A stretch of 64,000 nt of DNA from Georgenia subflava (GCF_009193155.1 NZ_VUKD01000002.1:620001-684000); one strand, 5' to 3'; shown: positions 47,549-56,888, numbered from the stretch's first letter. A program made the numbers and translations. Notes: a model not told the origin generated them from the letters alone.

Positions 47549-49123
47549 ATGAGACGACCGACCAGACGGACGATCGCCGCATTGGGGGGTTTTGCACTTC
47601 TGCCCGCACTGGCCCTGGCCGCACCGGCCACGGCCCAGTCCACCGACGTCGAGCACGCCGCAGCAGCCCAGGAGCAGTGGCGCGGTTACTGGGTCGACGC
47701 GTTCAACGAGGGCATCTACGACGCCGCCGAGGTCACCGAGCTGGTGTCCGAGGCCCAGGATCTCGGGGCGAACGCTCTCGTGGTCCAGGTGGGGCGCCGC
47801 TTCGACTGCTTCTGCAACGACGCGCTCTACCCGCGCACGGACGCCGGCATCGACCCGGCACCGTACGACCCGCTGGCCGAGGTCATCGACCAGGCCCACG
47901 CCGCCGGGATCGAGGTGCACGCCTGGGTCAACGCGACGACGCTGTGGAACTCCGCCACACCGCCGAGCTCGCCCGAGCACGCGTTCAACGCCCACGGCCT
48001 CGACGCCGAGGGCCGCGACCGGTGGCTGAACAAGCGGGTCGACGGCTCCGAGAAGATCGGCAACAACACCTACATCGACCCCGCCAACCCCGACGCCGTG
48101 GACTACGTGGTCGACGCCGTCACGTCGATCACGGAGAACTACGACGTCGACGGCGTCAACCTGGACTACATCCGCTACCCCGACTACAACACCGCCGGGG
48201 TCTTCGTGAACGACTGGGGCTACTCGGACACCTCGCTGAGCCGGTTCGCCGCCGAGACCGGGCGCACCGACGTGCCCGCACCCGACGACGAGCAGTTCAG
48301 CGACTGGCGCCGCGACCAGGTCTCCAACCTGGTGCGCAAGATCTTCGTCGCCATGTACCAGGTCGACGACTCCGACCGGCTCAGCATCAACGGCATCACG
48401 TACGCCTACGGGCCGGCGAGCTACGGCGGCTGGGAGGGTACGCGTCCCTACGCCGAGGTCCTGCAGGACTGGAAGGGCTGGCTCGACGAGGGGATCGTCG
48501 ACACCGTGACCGCGATGAACTACAAGCGGAACTGGATGCCCGAGCAGGCGCGGATGTTCACCGAGTGGAACGACGCGCTGATCGACTACCGCGCGGACCG
48601 CCACGTCGTCAACGGCCCGGCCCTGTACCTCAACGACATCGACGACGCCGTCGCCCAGGCGACGGAGACCGTCGAGGCGGGCTTCGACGGCTGGATGGGC
48701 TACTCCTACGCCAACCCCACCCAGGACGCGACCGCGTCTGGGGACCCGGCGGTCAAGGACGCCGAGCGGGCGGCCCTGGTCGACGCGCTGCGGGCAGACG
48801 TCTTCGCCGAGGACGTCGTCGTGCCGGAGATGACCTGGAAGACCGCGCCCACCACGGGCAACGTCTCGGGCACCGTGACGCTGGGCTCGCGTGACGCGGC
48901 CGACCAGGTCGACGTCGTCCTGCACCCCGTCGCCGGGACACCCGGGGAGAAGGTCTTCGTGCGCACCGACGGCTCCGGCTGGTTCGGTGCCGTGGACCTC
49001 GCCCCCGGCCGCTACCGCGTCCAGGTGGTCGAGGACGGCGCCGAGGGCACCGCGTCGACCTTTGTCCGCGTGGGCGCGGGCGAGGTTGCCGAGGTCGACG
49101 TGCGGGCCGAGTCGCTCAGCTAG
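47549..49123 (+). CDS. Secreted DUF187 (GHL10) family glycosidase
   Basis: A 524-residue exported protein. The signal peptide (residues 1-30) has PTRRTIAALGG before its hydrophobic core and may use the Tat route. The barrel domain (PF02638/DUF187, YngK-like) starts at QWRGYWVDAFNEGIYD and has HAWVNATTLW and VDGVNLDYIRYPDY with acidic catalytic candidates. A beta-sandwich of about 80 residues (GNVSGTVTLGSRD...) closes the protein. It may cut peptidoglycan glycan strands outside the cell and so feed the importer. SD GAAGGAG. It lies 158 bases after murQ; shared transcription is possible. Confidence 0.85.
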   Translation: MRRPTRRTIAALGGFALLPALALAAPATAQSTDVEHAAAAQEQWRGYWVDAFNEGIYDAAEVTELVSEAQDLGANALVVQVGRRFDCFCNDALYPRTDAGIDPAPYDPLAEVIDQAHAAGIEVHAWVNATTLWNSATPPSSPEHAFNAHGLDAEGRDRWLNKRVDGSEKIGNNTYIDPANPDAVDYVVDAVTSITENYDVDGVNLDYIRYPDYNTAGVFVNDWGYSDTSLSRFAAETGRTDVPAPDDEQFSDWRRDQVSNLVRKIFVAMYQVDDSDRLSINGITYAYGPASYGGWEGTRPYAEVLQDWKGWLDEGIVDTVTAMNYKRNWMPEQARMFTEWNDALIDYRADRHVVNGPALYLNDIDDAVAQATETVEAGFDGWMGYSYANPTQDATASGDPAVKDAERAALVDALRADVFAEDVVVPEMTWKTAPTTGNVSGTVTLGSRDAADQVDVVLHPVAGTPGEKVFVRTDGSGWFGAVDLAPGRYRVQVVEDGAEGTASTFVRVGAGEVAEVDVRAESLS

Positions 49124-49134
49124 CCGCAGGGTCT

Positions 49135-49166
49135 CGGGGTGCGTCGCCCTCGTGCGGCGCACCCCG
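49135..49166. terminator. Hairpin between the DUF187 gene and tesB (convergent)
   Basis: Thirteen-bp arms with one G:T pair (49135-49147 and 49154-49166) and a six-base loop. It lies 12 bases after one stop and 25 bases after the other, so it can serve both directions. Confidence 0.75.
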
Positions 49167-49190
49167 GGCGCTGTCCGGCACCCGAGTCGC

Positions 49191-50129
49191 TCAGGCCGTC
49201 GGTGTGGTGTCCGCGTCGGCGGGCACGCGCACCATGCCCTCCTGGGAGATGGTCGCCACGTGGTGCCCGGCGGTGTCGAAGACCTTCGCCAGGCCCAGAC
49301 CGCGCCCGCCCTGGGCGCTCGGGGACTCCTGGACGTACAGCAGCCACTCGTCCACGTGCACGGGCCGGTGCCACCACATCCCGTGGTCCAGGCTCGCCAC
49401 GCTCAGGCCCTTGGTGCGCCAGCTCAGCCCATGACGGCGCAGCACCGGCTCGAGCAGCACCTGGTCGCACGCGTAGGCCAGCAGCGCGCGGTGCTGCAGC
49501 TGGGTGATGCCCTCGGGCAGCGGCGACCGGGCCCGCATCCACAGCATCTGCGACTCGGCGGGCTCCGAGGAGGGGCGCAGGTAGAGGCTCTCCCCGACGT
49601 GCCGGATGTCGAAGGCGGCGATCGAGGACATGAAGGCGGCGACCGGATGGTCGACCTCGCGGAACAGGTCGATCGCGCTGGGCAGCGTCTCCGGGTCCGG
49701 CGCCGCTGGCGCCGTCGCCGCGTGCTCGCGGCCCGGCTGGTCCTCCTGGTAGGAGCTGATCAGGGAGAGGATCGGCTTGCCCTGCTGCAGGGCGTGGGTG
49801 CGGCGGGTGCTGAAGGAGCGGCCGTCGTGCAGCCGCTCGACCGCGAAGCTGATCGGCAGCTCGAGCTTGCCCGGGCGCAGGAAGTAGCCGTGCACGGAGT
49901 GGAGCTGGCGCTGGGAGCCGGGGAGCGTCGCGGCGGCCGCCAGCACCGACTGGGCGAGCACCTGGCCGCCGTAGACCCGGTTGTTCAGCTGGGGCAGCGA
50001 CGTGCCGGTGAACTCGTCCGGCCCGAGCCGCCGCAGCCGCAGGGTGGCCAGCACCGAGGCCATGGGTTCGACGTCGGTCTCCGGCACGTCGAGGACCTCT
50101 GTGGCAGGGGCGTCGGGCAGCTCGGGCAT
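49191..50129 (-). CDS. tesB: Acyl-CoA thioesterase II
   Basis: A 312-residue double-hotdog thioesterase that hydrolyses medium- and long-chain acyl-CoA. Typical TesB blocks: RVYGGQVLAQSVLAAAAT, SVHGYFLRPGK, GRSFSTRRTHALQQGKPI, and SLDHGMWWHRPVHVDEWLLYVQESPSA with the catalytic Asp. ATG 50129 is preceded by GAGGA. It follows glbO by 42 bases on the same strand, so a ptsI-glbO-tesB transcript is possible. Confidence 0.95.
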   Translation of the reverse strand: MPELPDAPATEVLDVPETDVEPMASVLATLRLRRLGPDEFTGTSLPQLNNRVYGGQVLAQSVLAAAATLPGSQRQLHSVHGYFLRPGKLELPISFAVERLHDGRSFSTRRTHALQQGKPILSLISSYQEDQPGREHAATAPAAPDPETLPSAIDLFREVDHPVAAFMSSIAAFDIRHVGESLYLRPSSEPAESQMLWMRARSPLPEGITQLQHRALLAYACDQVLLEPVLRRHGLSWRTKGLSVASLDHGMWWHRPVHVDEWLLYVQESPSAQGGRGLGLAKVFDTAGHHVATISQEGMVRVPADADTTPTA

Positions 50130-50171
50130 CGTGGTCCTCGGGAGGAGAAGTGACAGGGCGAGGGGGCCGCG

Positions 50172-50591
50172 CTACAGCAGCGACGACCGACCGCCGGGCA
50201 CGGGCGAGTTGACCATCATGTGCGCGGCGCGCTCGAGGTAGTCCCAGAGCAGCTCCTCGAGGTCGGCCGCGAGCTCCAGCTCGTCCACGCCGACCCGCAT
50301 GTGCGCCAGCCACCGGTCCCGGGCCTCGGGGGTCACCGTGAAGGGCAGGTGCCGACGGCGCAGCATCGGGTGTCCCCGCCGCTCCTGGTAGGTGGTCGGT
50401 CCGCCCCAGTACTGCTCGAGGAACATCGTCAGGCGCTCCTCGGCGCCCTCCCAGTCGTCCTGCGGGTACATCGGGGCGAGGACCTCGTCCTCACGCACAC
50501 CCTGGTAGAAGCGGTGCACCAGCCGCCGGAACGTCTGGTGGCCGCCCATGGCCTCGAAGAGGTTGCTCATCTCGTCCGGCTGCGTACTCAC
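50172..50591 (-). CDS. glbO: Group II truncated haemoglobin
   Basis: A 139-residue 2/2 globin of the TrHbO class that binds oxygen at haem. Visible: MGGHQTFRRLVHRFYQGV, with Phe/Tyr at the B10 and CD1 area, YQERRGHPMLRRRHLPF carrying the proximal His, and DELELAADLEELLWDYLERAAHMM. GTG 50591 with GGAG upstream was chosen over the internal ATG eight codons later. It follows ptsI by 14 bases and is probably co-transcribed. Confidence 0.93.
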   Translation of the reverse strand: MSTQPDEMSNLFEAMGGHQTFRRLVHRFYQGVREDEVLAPMYPQDDWEGAEERLTMFLEQYWGGPTTYQERRGHPMLRRRHLPFTVTPEARDRWLAHMRVGVDELELAADLEELLWDYLERAAHMMVNSPVPGGRSSLL

Positions 50592-50605
50592 CGCTCCATC
50601 ATCCC

Positions 50606-52339
50606 TCACAGACCGAGCTCGGCCAGCACCGGCAGACCGTCGCGGACCCGCGTGCGCGCCTCCAGCGCCGACTCTGCGTCGACGGCGGCTCGGGCCAGCC
50701 GCCGGCACGTGGCCAGATCCGTCGCCGCCAGCACGGCGGCGACGTCGGCCAGGGCGCGGGGCGTCATGGACAGGCTGGAGACTCCCAGACCGGTCAGGAC
50801 GACGGCGAGGGCCGGGTCGGCGGCCGCCTCCCCGCACACCCCCACCGGCCGGGACTGCTGGGCGCCGCCGGTGCAGGTGGCCTCGATCAGGCGCAGCACG
50901 GCCGGCTGCCACGGGTCGCTGAGCTCGGCCAGCGAGCCCAGCAGCCGGTCCGCCGCCATGGCGTACTGGGTCAGGTCGTTGGTGCCGATGGACGCGAAGG
51001 CGGCCCGCGCGAGGATCGGGCCGGCGAGCAGCGCGGCGCTCGGCACCTCGACCATCACACCTGCGGTGTCCAGACCGTGCCGGGCGCACGCCTCGACGAA
51101 GTCCTCGGCCTCGGCGACGGTCGCCACCATCGGCGCCATCACCCAGACGTCGGCCTCCTCCGCGGCGGCCGCGGCTGCGATCGCGGCGAGCTGGTTCTCC
51201 AGCACGTCCGGCGCCCGCCGCGCCGTCCGCAGCCCGCGCACCCCCAGCGCCGGGTTGGCCTCGTCGACGTCGGTGACGAAGGGCAGGGGCTTGTCGGCGC
51301 CGGCGTCGAGGGTACGCACCACGACCTTGCGGCCCGGGAACTCGGTCAGCACGGAGCGGTAGGCGCGCACCTGCTCCTCGAGCGAGGGCTCGGCGTCGCG
51401 GTCGAGGAAGCAGAACTCGGTGCGGAACAGCCCCACGCCCTCGGCCCCCGCCTCGGCGGCGGCCCGGGCCTGCGCCGGGTCCCCGACGTTGGCGACCAGG
51501 GAGACCCGGTGCCCGTCGGCGGTGCGGCCCTGCCCGTCGAACGTGCGGACGACGGCGGAGCGCTCCTCCGCCTGGCGCACGCGTTCGGCGTCGGGATCGA
51601 TCTCGACGGTGCCGGCCCCGCCGTCGACGAGCACGACCGTGCCCTCGGGCAGCGCCGCGAGCGCGTCCGGAAGGCCGACGACGGCGGGGATGCCGAGGCC
51701 GCGCGCGAGGATCGCCGTGTGCGAGGTCGGGCCGCCCTCGGCGGTGACGATGGCCCGGACCTGGGCGGGGTCCAGCAGGGCGGTGTCCGCGGGTGCGAGA
51801 TCGGTGGCGACCAGGACGAACGGCTCGGTGCGGTGCGGGACTCCCGGCACCGCTGCACCCGTGAGCTCGGCGATGATCCGGTCTCGCACGTCCGCCACGT
51901 CCCGGGCCCGCTCGGCCATGTAACCGCCGAGGGCGCGCAGCTGCTCGGCCACCCCGGCGGCGGCCTCCCAGACGGCTCGCGGCGCCGAGGTGCCGCCCTC
52001 GCGCACCTGCTTCACGGCCGCACCGACCAGCGTGGGGTCGGTGGCCATCTGGGCGGTGGTCTCCAGCAGCTCCTTGCGCTCGCCGTCCACGGTCGCCGCC
52101 GCGGCCTCGAGGGCGGCGGCGACCGCCTGCGCCGCGGTCGGGATGCGGTCGGCGTCGGCCTCGGCGGTCCCCGGTGGCGGCGGGTCGGCCGGCGGCTCCC
52201 CGGCCGGCGGGCTCACCTGTGCGACCCCGCCCGCGGCGAGGCCGGGGCTGACGCCGACCCCCTGCAGCAGTGCGCTTCGCTGCGCGGACTCCCGGGTGCC
52301 CGTGGGCGAGGCGTCGGTGCCTCGTCGGTCGGTGCTCAT
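50606..52339 (-). CDS. ptsI: Phosphoenolpyruvate-protein phosphotransferase (PTS enzyme I)
   Basis: A 577-residue enzyme I that takes phosphate from PEP to its histidine and passes it to HPr. The active His lies in GGPTSHTAILARGLGIPAVVG. The PEP-binding barrel has GLFRTEFCFLDRD, VVRTLDAGADKPLPF, VMAPMVATVAEA and the C-terminal GVCGEAAADP with the active-site Cys. The N-terminus is longer than usual and Pro-rich (about residues 45-70). ATG 52339 follows AGGAG. HPr is not encoded in the window. It stands divergent from a IIB gene. Confidence 0.95.
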   Translation of the reverse strand: MSTDRRGTDASPTGTRESAQRSALLQGVGVSPGLAAGGVAQVSPPAGEPPADPPPPGTAEADADRIPTAAQAVAAALEAAAATVDGERKELLETTAQMATDPTLVGAAVKQVREGGTSAPRAVWEAAAGVAEQLRALGGYMAERARDVADVRDRIIAELTGAAVPGVPHRTEPFVLVATDLAPADTALLDPAQVRAIVTAEGGPTSHTAILARGLGIPAVVGLPDALAALPEGTVVLVDGGAGTVEIDPDAERVRQAEERSAVVRTFDGQGRTADGHRVSLVANVGDPAQARAAAEAGAEGVGLFRTEFCFLDRDAEPSLEEQVRAYRSVLTEFPGRKVVVRTLDAGADKPLPFVTDVDEANPALGVRGLRTARRAPDVLENQLAAIAAAAAAEEADVWVMAPMVATVAEAEDFVEACARHGLDTAGVMVEVPSAALLAGPILARAAFASIGTNDLTQYAMAADRLLGSLAELSDPWQPAVLRLIEATCTGGAQQSRPVGVCGEAAADPALAVVLTGLGVSSLSMTPRALADVAAVLAATDLATCRRLARAAVDAESALEARTRVRDGLPVLAELGL

Positions 52340-52656
52340 GGCGTGCTCCTGTCCCTGATGCTGCCGCCATCATGCCGCCTGGCGCGCCGGCGGCGCGATG
52401 CCGCGCGGCGGAGCCGTGGTTCCGGGTCGGGCGGTGTCCGGTGGGAGCTCTGGTTCTGGCTGGAGCTGTGCCCGGCGGGAGCCTTGGTCCCTGTTGGGGC
52501 TGTGCTCCCTCGGCGCCCCTGTTCTCGAGGGGCCAGCGCCTGGTGGACGTCCTCGATCAGGTGGGACGCCGGGTGCTGCACAGGTAGGCTCGTCGGAGGC
52601 GGGCAGCCGGGGGACCGGACCCGCACACGCCGCTGAGACCTGTGGAGGAATCACCG
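52340..52656. repeat. ptsI-IIB divergent gap with 34-bp tandem repeats
   Basis: Units begin at 52410, 52444, 52478 and 52512, exactly 34 bp apart, with core GGAGCCNTGGTNCTG. Identity between units is moderate. The gap holds the start regions of both divergent genes but no clear promoter. TAGGCT at 52587-52592 could be a -10 for the IIB gene. This array is unlike most others here because it lies at gene starts, not ends. Confidence 0.75.
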
Positions 52657-52887
52657 ATGAGCAAGGCCGAGAGCATCCTGGCCGCCCTGGGAGGTGCGCC
52701 GAACGTCGTCGACGTCGAGCCGTGCATCACCCGTCTGCGCGTGGAGGTCCGGGACCCGGCCGTCGTGGGTGACGCGGACCTCAAGGCCACCGGGGCGTTC
52801 GGGGTGGTCCGCTCGGGCCGGGTCGTGCAGATCGTCATCGGCCCCGAGGCCGACGGGCTCGCCGAGGAGATCTCCGGGCTGCTGTGA
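52657..52887 (+). CDS. PTS enzyme IIB, glucose/GlcNAc family (copy 1)
   Basis: A 76-residue stand-alone IIB domain. The phosphorylated cysteine is in EPCITRLRVEV (Cys23). It receives phosphate from IIA and gives it to the sugar held by IIC. It is close in sequence and equal in length to the second IIB at 57217, so the two are paralogues. SD GGAGG. Separate IIB proteins are typical of actinobacterial GlcNAc systems (Streptomyces nagE1/malX1), which favours GlcNAc or glucose as substrate. Confidence 0.92.
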   Translation: MSKAESILAALGGAPNVVDVEPCITRLRVEVRDPAVVGDADLKATGAFGVVRSGRVVQIVIGPEADGLAEEISGLL

Positions 52888-52983
52888 GCCCGCACCGCCG
52901 CCGGCGGTGCGTCCGGGGCGGTGCCTGCTCTGGCAGGATCGGCGACTGATGCAGGCGATCGTCGCGGCGGAGTTAGGAGCCCC

Positions 52984-55146
52984 ATGACCTCGACCCCGGT
53001 GCCGGCCCCGGCGACCGAGTCACCCACCCCCGCCCTGCGGGAGCTCGCCGACGCCCTGGGTGTGGCGACGGAGTTCTGGGACTTCACCGGTCACCACCGC
53101 GTGGTCTCGGCGCCGACGATCCGGGCCGTGCTCGGCGCACTCGGTGTCGTGGCCGGCACGGAGGACGAGGTACGGCTCGCCCTGGTCGACGTCGAGCTGG
53201 CCCCGTGGCGCTCGGTGCTGCCGCCCTCCGTCGTCGTGCGGGCCGGGCGTGAGCACGACCTCCGCGTGCACCTGCCGGACGGCGCCGCCGTGAGCGTGCA
53301 CGTGGCGTTGGAGGACGGCGGACGCTGGGAGCTCACGCAGCGCGACGACTGGGTCGAGCCGCGCGAGGTCGACGGCGTCCGCACCGGCCGCGCGACCTTC
53401 GTCCTCCCCGCGGACCTGCCCGAGGGCTGGCACGAGATCGTCGCCGAGGTCGCCGGCGCCGGAGTGAGCCGGGCGCCGCTCGCCGTCACGCCGGACCGGC
53501 TGCCCGGCCCGGCCGTGGCGACCGGCCGCGGCTGGGGCGTCATGGCGCAGCTGTACTCGGTGCGCTCGCAGCGCTCCTGGGGCGTCGGCGACCTGGCCGA
53601 CCTCGCCGAGCTGACGAGCTGCTTCGGCGACCTCGGTGCCGACTTCCTGCTCATCAACCCGCTGCACGCCGCCGAGCCGAGCGGGCCGATGACGCCGTCG
53701 CCGTACCTGCCGGTGACCCGCCGATTCGTGAACCCGCTGTACATCCGGCCCGAGGAGGTGCCGGAGGCCGCCTACCTCACCGGCCCGCAGCGTGCCCTCG
53801 TGCAGTGGGCGGCCGAGGAGGTCCGGCCGGCCAACCGCACCAACGCGCCGATCGACCGCGACGCGTCCTGGTCCACCAAGCGCGAGGCGCTGGAGGTCGT
53901 CCATGCGGCCGGACGCACCCGGTCCCGGCAGCGCTCGCTCGAGCGCTTCCGGGCCGAGGAGGGGCAGGGTCTGGAGGACTTCGCGCTGTGGTCCGCCCTG
54001 CACGAGCGCTACGCCGGGCGGCAGTGGCCGGCCGAGCTGTCCGACATCGCCTCGCCCTTCGTGGCCCGCGCCCGCCGTGAGCTCGCCGAGCGCATCGACT
54101 TCCACGTCTGGCTCCAGTGGGTGGCCGACGAGCAGCTCGCCCGTGCGCAGCGGGTCGCCAAGGAGTCCGGCATGGGTCTGGGCGTCATGCACGACCTCGC
54201 TGTGGGGGTGCACCCCGGCGGCGCGGACTCGTGGACGATGCGCGATGCCTTCGCGCAGGGCATCGGCGTCGGCGCCCCGCCGGACATGTACAACCAGCAG
54301 GGGCAGAACTGGTCCCAGCCGCCCTGGCGTCCCGACGCGCTGGCCCGCACCGCCTACGCCCCGCTGCGCGAGATGCTGCGCACCGTGCTGCGGCACGCCG
54401 GCGCGGTTCGCGTGGACCACATCCTCGGCCTGTTCCGTCTCTGGTGGATCCCGGACGGCATGGGCGCCGAGGACGGCACGTACGTGCGCTACGACCACGA
54501 GGCGATGGTCGGCGTCCTCGTCCTCGAGGCGGCCCGCGCCGGTGCCGCCGTCATCGGCGAGGACCTCGGCACCGTCGAGCCGTGGGTGCGGGACTACCTG
54601 GCCGACCGCGGGGTGCTGGGCACCTCGGTGCTGTGGTTCGAGAAGGACGCCCACGGGCACCCGCTCGAGCCGGACGACTACCGCAGGCTCGTGCTCGCCA
54701 CCGTCGACACCCACGACCTGCCGCCGGTCGCGGGCTACCTCGCCGAGGAGCACGTGGACCTGCGCGAGCGCCTCGGCCTGCTCTCCGAACCGGTCGAGGC
54801 GGTCCGCGCCGAGGCGGGCACCGAGCGGCGACGCACGATCGCCCGGCTCCGTCAGCACGGCCTCGTCGGGACAGACCCGACCGAGCGTGAGGTCGTCGAG
54901 GCGCTGCACGCCTACGTGGTGCGCACCCCGGCGGTCCTCGTCGGGGTCTCGCTCACCGACGCGGTGGGGGAGCGGCGCGCGCAGAACCAGCCGGGCACGG
55001 ACACCGAGTACCCGAACTGGAAGCTGCCGCTGGCCGACGGCGCCGAGGAGGTCGTGCTCATCGAGGACCTGCCGGACTCACCCCGGCTGCTCTCGCTGGT
55101 CGCGACGGTGCGCGGCGCGCTCGGCGAGGACGACCGGCTGGCCTGA
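52984..55146 (+). CDS. malQ: 4-alpha-glucanotransferase (amylomaltase)
   Basis: A 720-residue GH77 enzyme that transfers alpha-1,4-glucan chains in maltodextrin and glycogen metabolism. The N-terminal about 150 residues are the actinobacterial extension. Catalytic residues are in RVDHILGLFR (nucleophile Asp), VIGEDLGTV (acid/base Glu) and TVDTHDLPPVAGY (Asp). LINPLHAAEPS and DMYNQQGQNW are standard. ATG 52984 has GGAG six bases upstream. It interrupts the PTS genes and ends at a strong two-way terminator. Confidence 0.95.
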   Translation: MTSTPVPAPATESPTPALRELADALGVATEFWDFTGHHRVVSAPTIRAVLGALGVVAGTEDEVRLALVDVELAPWRSVLPPSVVVRAGREHDLRVHLPDGAAVSVHVALEDGGRWELTQRDDWVEPREVDGVRTGRATFVLPADLPEGWHEIVAEVAGAGVSRAPLAVTPDRLPGPAVATGRGWGVMAQLYSVRSQRSWGVGDLADLAELTSCFGDLGADFLLINPLHAAEPSGPMTPSPYLPVTRRFVNPLYIRPEEVPEAAYLTGPQRALVQWAAEEVRPANRTNAPIDRDASWSTKREALEVVHAAGRTRSRQRSLERFRAEEGQGLEDFALWSALHERYAGRQWPAELSDIASPFVARARRELAERIDFHVWLQWVADEQLARAQRVAKESGMGLGVMHDLAVGVHPGGADSWTMRDAFAQGIGVGAPPDMYNQQGQNWSQPPWRPDALARTAYAPLREMLRTVLRHAGAVRVDHILGLFRLWWIPDGMGAEDGTYVRYDHEAMVGVLVLEAARAGAAVIGEDLGTVEPWVRDYLADRGVLGTSVLWFEKDAHGHPLEPDDYRRLVLATVDTHDLPPVAGYLAEEHVDLRERLGLLSEPVEAVRAEAGTERRRTIARLRQHGLVGTDPTEREVVEALHAYVVRTPAVLVGVSLTDAVGERRAQNQPGTDTEYPNWKLPLADGAEEVVLIEDLPDSPRLLSLVATVRGALGEDDRLA

Positions 55147-55255
55147 GGCGTCGCCGGACGAGAGGCGCATCGCTGTCCGGCCCGGCCTTGTCCGGCACGG
55201 CGCGGTCACGGACATCCGGGCATGGACCCGCCGGACCTTCGGCCGGGACGCGAAC

Positions 55256-55289
55256 GGTGCCCCGGTCCTCCGCTGAGGACCGGGGCACC
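55256..55289. terminator. Two-way hairpin between malQ and the IIC gene
   Basis: Perfect 15-bp arms (55256-55270 and 55275-55289) with loop CGCT, between two convergent genes. Confidence 0.85.
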
Positions 55290-55328
55290 GTGGCGCCGCG
55301 CTGAGCAGGCGTCGGGACCCTGCGCCGA

Positions 55329-56888
55329 TCAGGCCGGCGTGGTCCCGTCACCCTTCTCGCGGTCGCGCCGTCGCTCCTCGTACGCCTTCCCGGTCGCGCG
55401 GGCCGGGTCGTCGTAGATGGACGGGTCGGTGGTCTCGACCCGGCCGTGGTGGTCAGTCGCGTCGCCCGGCTCGGGCCGGTCCCGTCGCTGCTCGGGCGCG
55501 GCCTTGGAGACGTCCTCGGCGATCGCGCCGGCGGGGTCCGGGCGCCGCGAGGCGGGCGCTTCCGCGTCGGTGGCACGCTTGCCCGTGGAGACCGCGGCCG
55601 CCTCCTGTGCCTCGTCGAACACCGAGGGCGCCCCGGAGCCGACGTCGCCGTCCTCCTCACGCCCGGGCGTGCGCAGGTTCCACCGCTTGATCGCGAAGCT
55701 GAAGATCAGGTAGTAGATCGCCGCATAGCCCAGGCCGATCGGGATGATCCAGATCGGGCCGGTGGCGATGCCGAAGTTGAGCAGGTAGTCGATCGCGCCG
55801 GCGGAGAACGTGAAGCCGTGGTGCAGGTCGAGCCAGTTGACCAGGGCCAGCGACGTGCCGGTGAGCACGGCGTGGACCACGTACAGCGGGAACGCCACGT
55901 AGGCGAAGGCGTACTCCAGCGGCTCGGTGATGCCGGTGAGGAACGCCGTCAGCGCGACCGAGACCATGATGCCGCCGGTCACCTTGCGGCGCTCCGGCTT
56001 GGCGTGACGCCAGATCGCCAGGGCCGCGGCGGGCAGCGCGAACATCATGATCGGGAAGAACCCGGTCATGAACGTGCCGGCCGTGGGGTCGCCGGCGAAG
56101 AACCGGAAGATGTCGCCCTGGGCCACCTGCCCCGTGTCCGGGTTCGTGAACTCACCGAACTGGAACCACGGGAGGTTGTTCAGCAGGTGGTGCAGGCCGA
56201 ACGGGATCAGCAGGCGGTTGACCGTGCCGAAGACGAAGCCGCCGATGACGGTGTTGCCCTCGTCGGTGACCCACTCGCCGAACCCGCCGATCACGTAGTT
56301 GAAGGCCGGGTAGACCAGCGCGAACAGCACGGCGACGATGACCGCGACGAACGCGGTGATGATGGGCACCAGCCGGCGCCCGCCGAAGAACGCCAGGTAC
56401 GGCGGGAGCTTCGTGCGGTAGTACCGCTGCCACAGGACCGCGGCGATGATGCCGATCGTGATGCCGCCGAGGACGCCGTAGTTGATCGTCTCCTCGCCCT
56501 CGGCGCCGGCACCGAAGTACGGCGCGAGCGCGTCGAGGACCGCGGCGAACGTCAGGTAGCCCACGATGCCGGCGAGCGCCGTCGACCCGTCCGACTTCCT
56601 GGCGAAACCGATCGCCACGCCGAGGGCGAAGATGATCGGCAGGTTGCCGAACACGGCGTTGCCGGCCGCGGCGAGGACGTCGGCGACCGGCTGCATCCAC
56701 CCCATGCCGTTCCAGCTCGACACCCCCTCGGAGCCGAGCATGTCGGGCTGACCGAACCGCAGCAGCAGACCGGCGGCCGGCAGCACCGCGATCGGGAGCA
56801 TGAGCGAGCGGCCCACCCGCTGGGCCTGGGCGAAGCCAGGGATATGGCGCTTCTGCCGGGCGGTGCCGGTTGCAGCTGCAGTGGTCAT
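55329..56888 (-). CDS. PTS enzyme IIC, glucose/N-acetylglucosamine family
   Basis: A 519-residue membrane IIC with about ten predicted helices in residues 20-415. GFAQAQRVGRSLMLPIAVLPAAGLLLRFGQ, GLHHLLNNLPWFQFGEF, and FLTGITEPLEYAFAYVAFPLYVVHA are the Glc-family sugar-binding blocks. It carries no IIB or IIA domain, matching the separate IIB and IIA genes. A hydrophilic, charged tail of about 100 residues follows the last helix, which is not usual. The substrate could be glucose or GlcNAc (NagE2-like); sequence reading does not settle it. ATG 56888 has GGAG at nine bases. Confidence 0.9.
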   Translation of the reverse strand: MTTAAATGTARQKRHIPGFAQAQRVGRSLMLPIAVLPAAGLLLRFGQPDMLGSEGVSSWNGMGWMQPVADVLAAAGNAVFGNLPIIFALGVAIGFARKSDGSTALAGIVGYLTFAAVLDALAPYFGAGAEGEETINYGVLGGITIGIIAAVLWQRYYRTKLPPYLAFFGGRRLVPIITAFVAVIVAVLFALVYPAFNYVIGGFGEWVTDEGNTVIGGFVFGTVNRLLIPFGLHHLLNNLPWFQFGEFTNPDTGQVAQGDIFRFFAGDPTAGTFMTGFFPIMMFALPAAALAIWRHAKPERRKVTGGIMVSVALTAFLTGITEPLEYAFAYVAFPLYVVHAVLTGTSLALVNWLDLHHGFTFSAGAIDYLLNFGIATGPIWIIPIGLGYAAIYYLIFSFAIKRWNLRTPGREEDGDVGSGAPSVFDEAQEAAAVSTGKRATDAEAPASRRPDPAGAIAEDVSKAAPEQRRDRPEPGDATDHHGRVETTDPSIYDDPARATGKAYEERRRDREKGDGTTPA

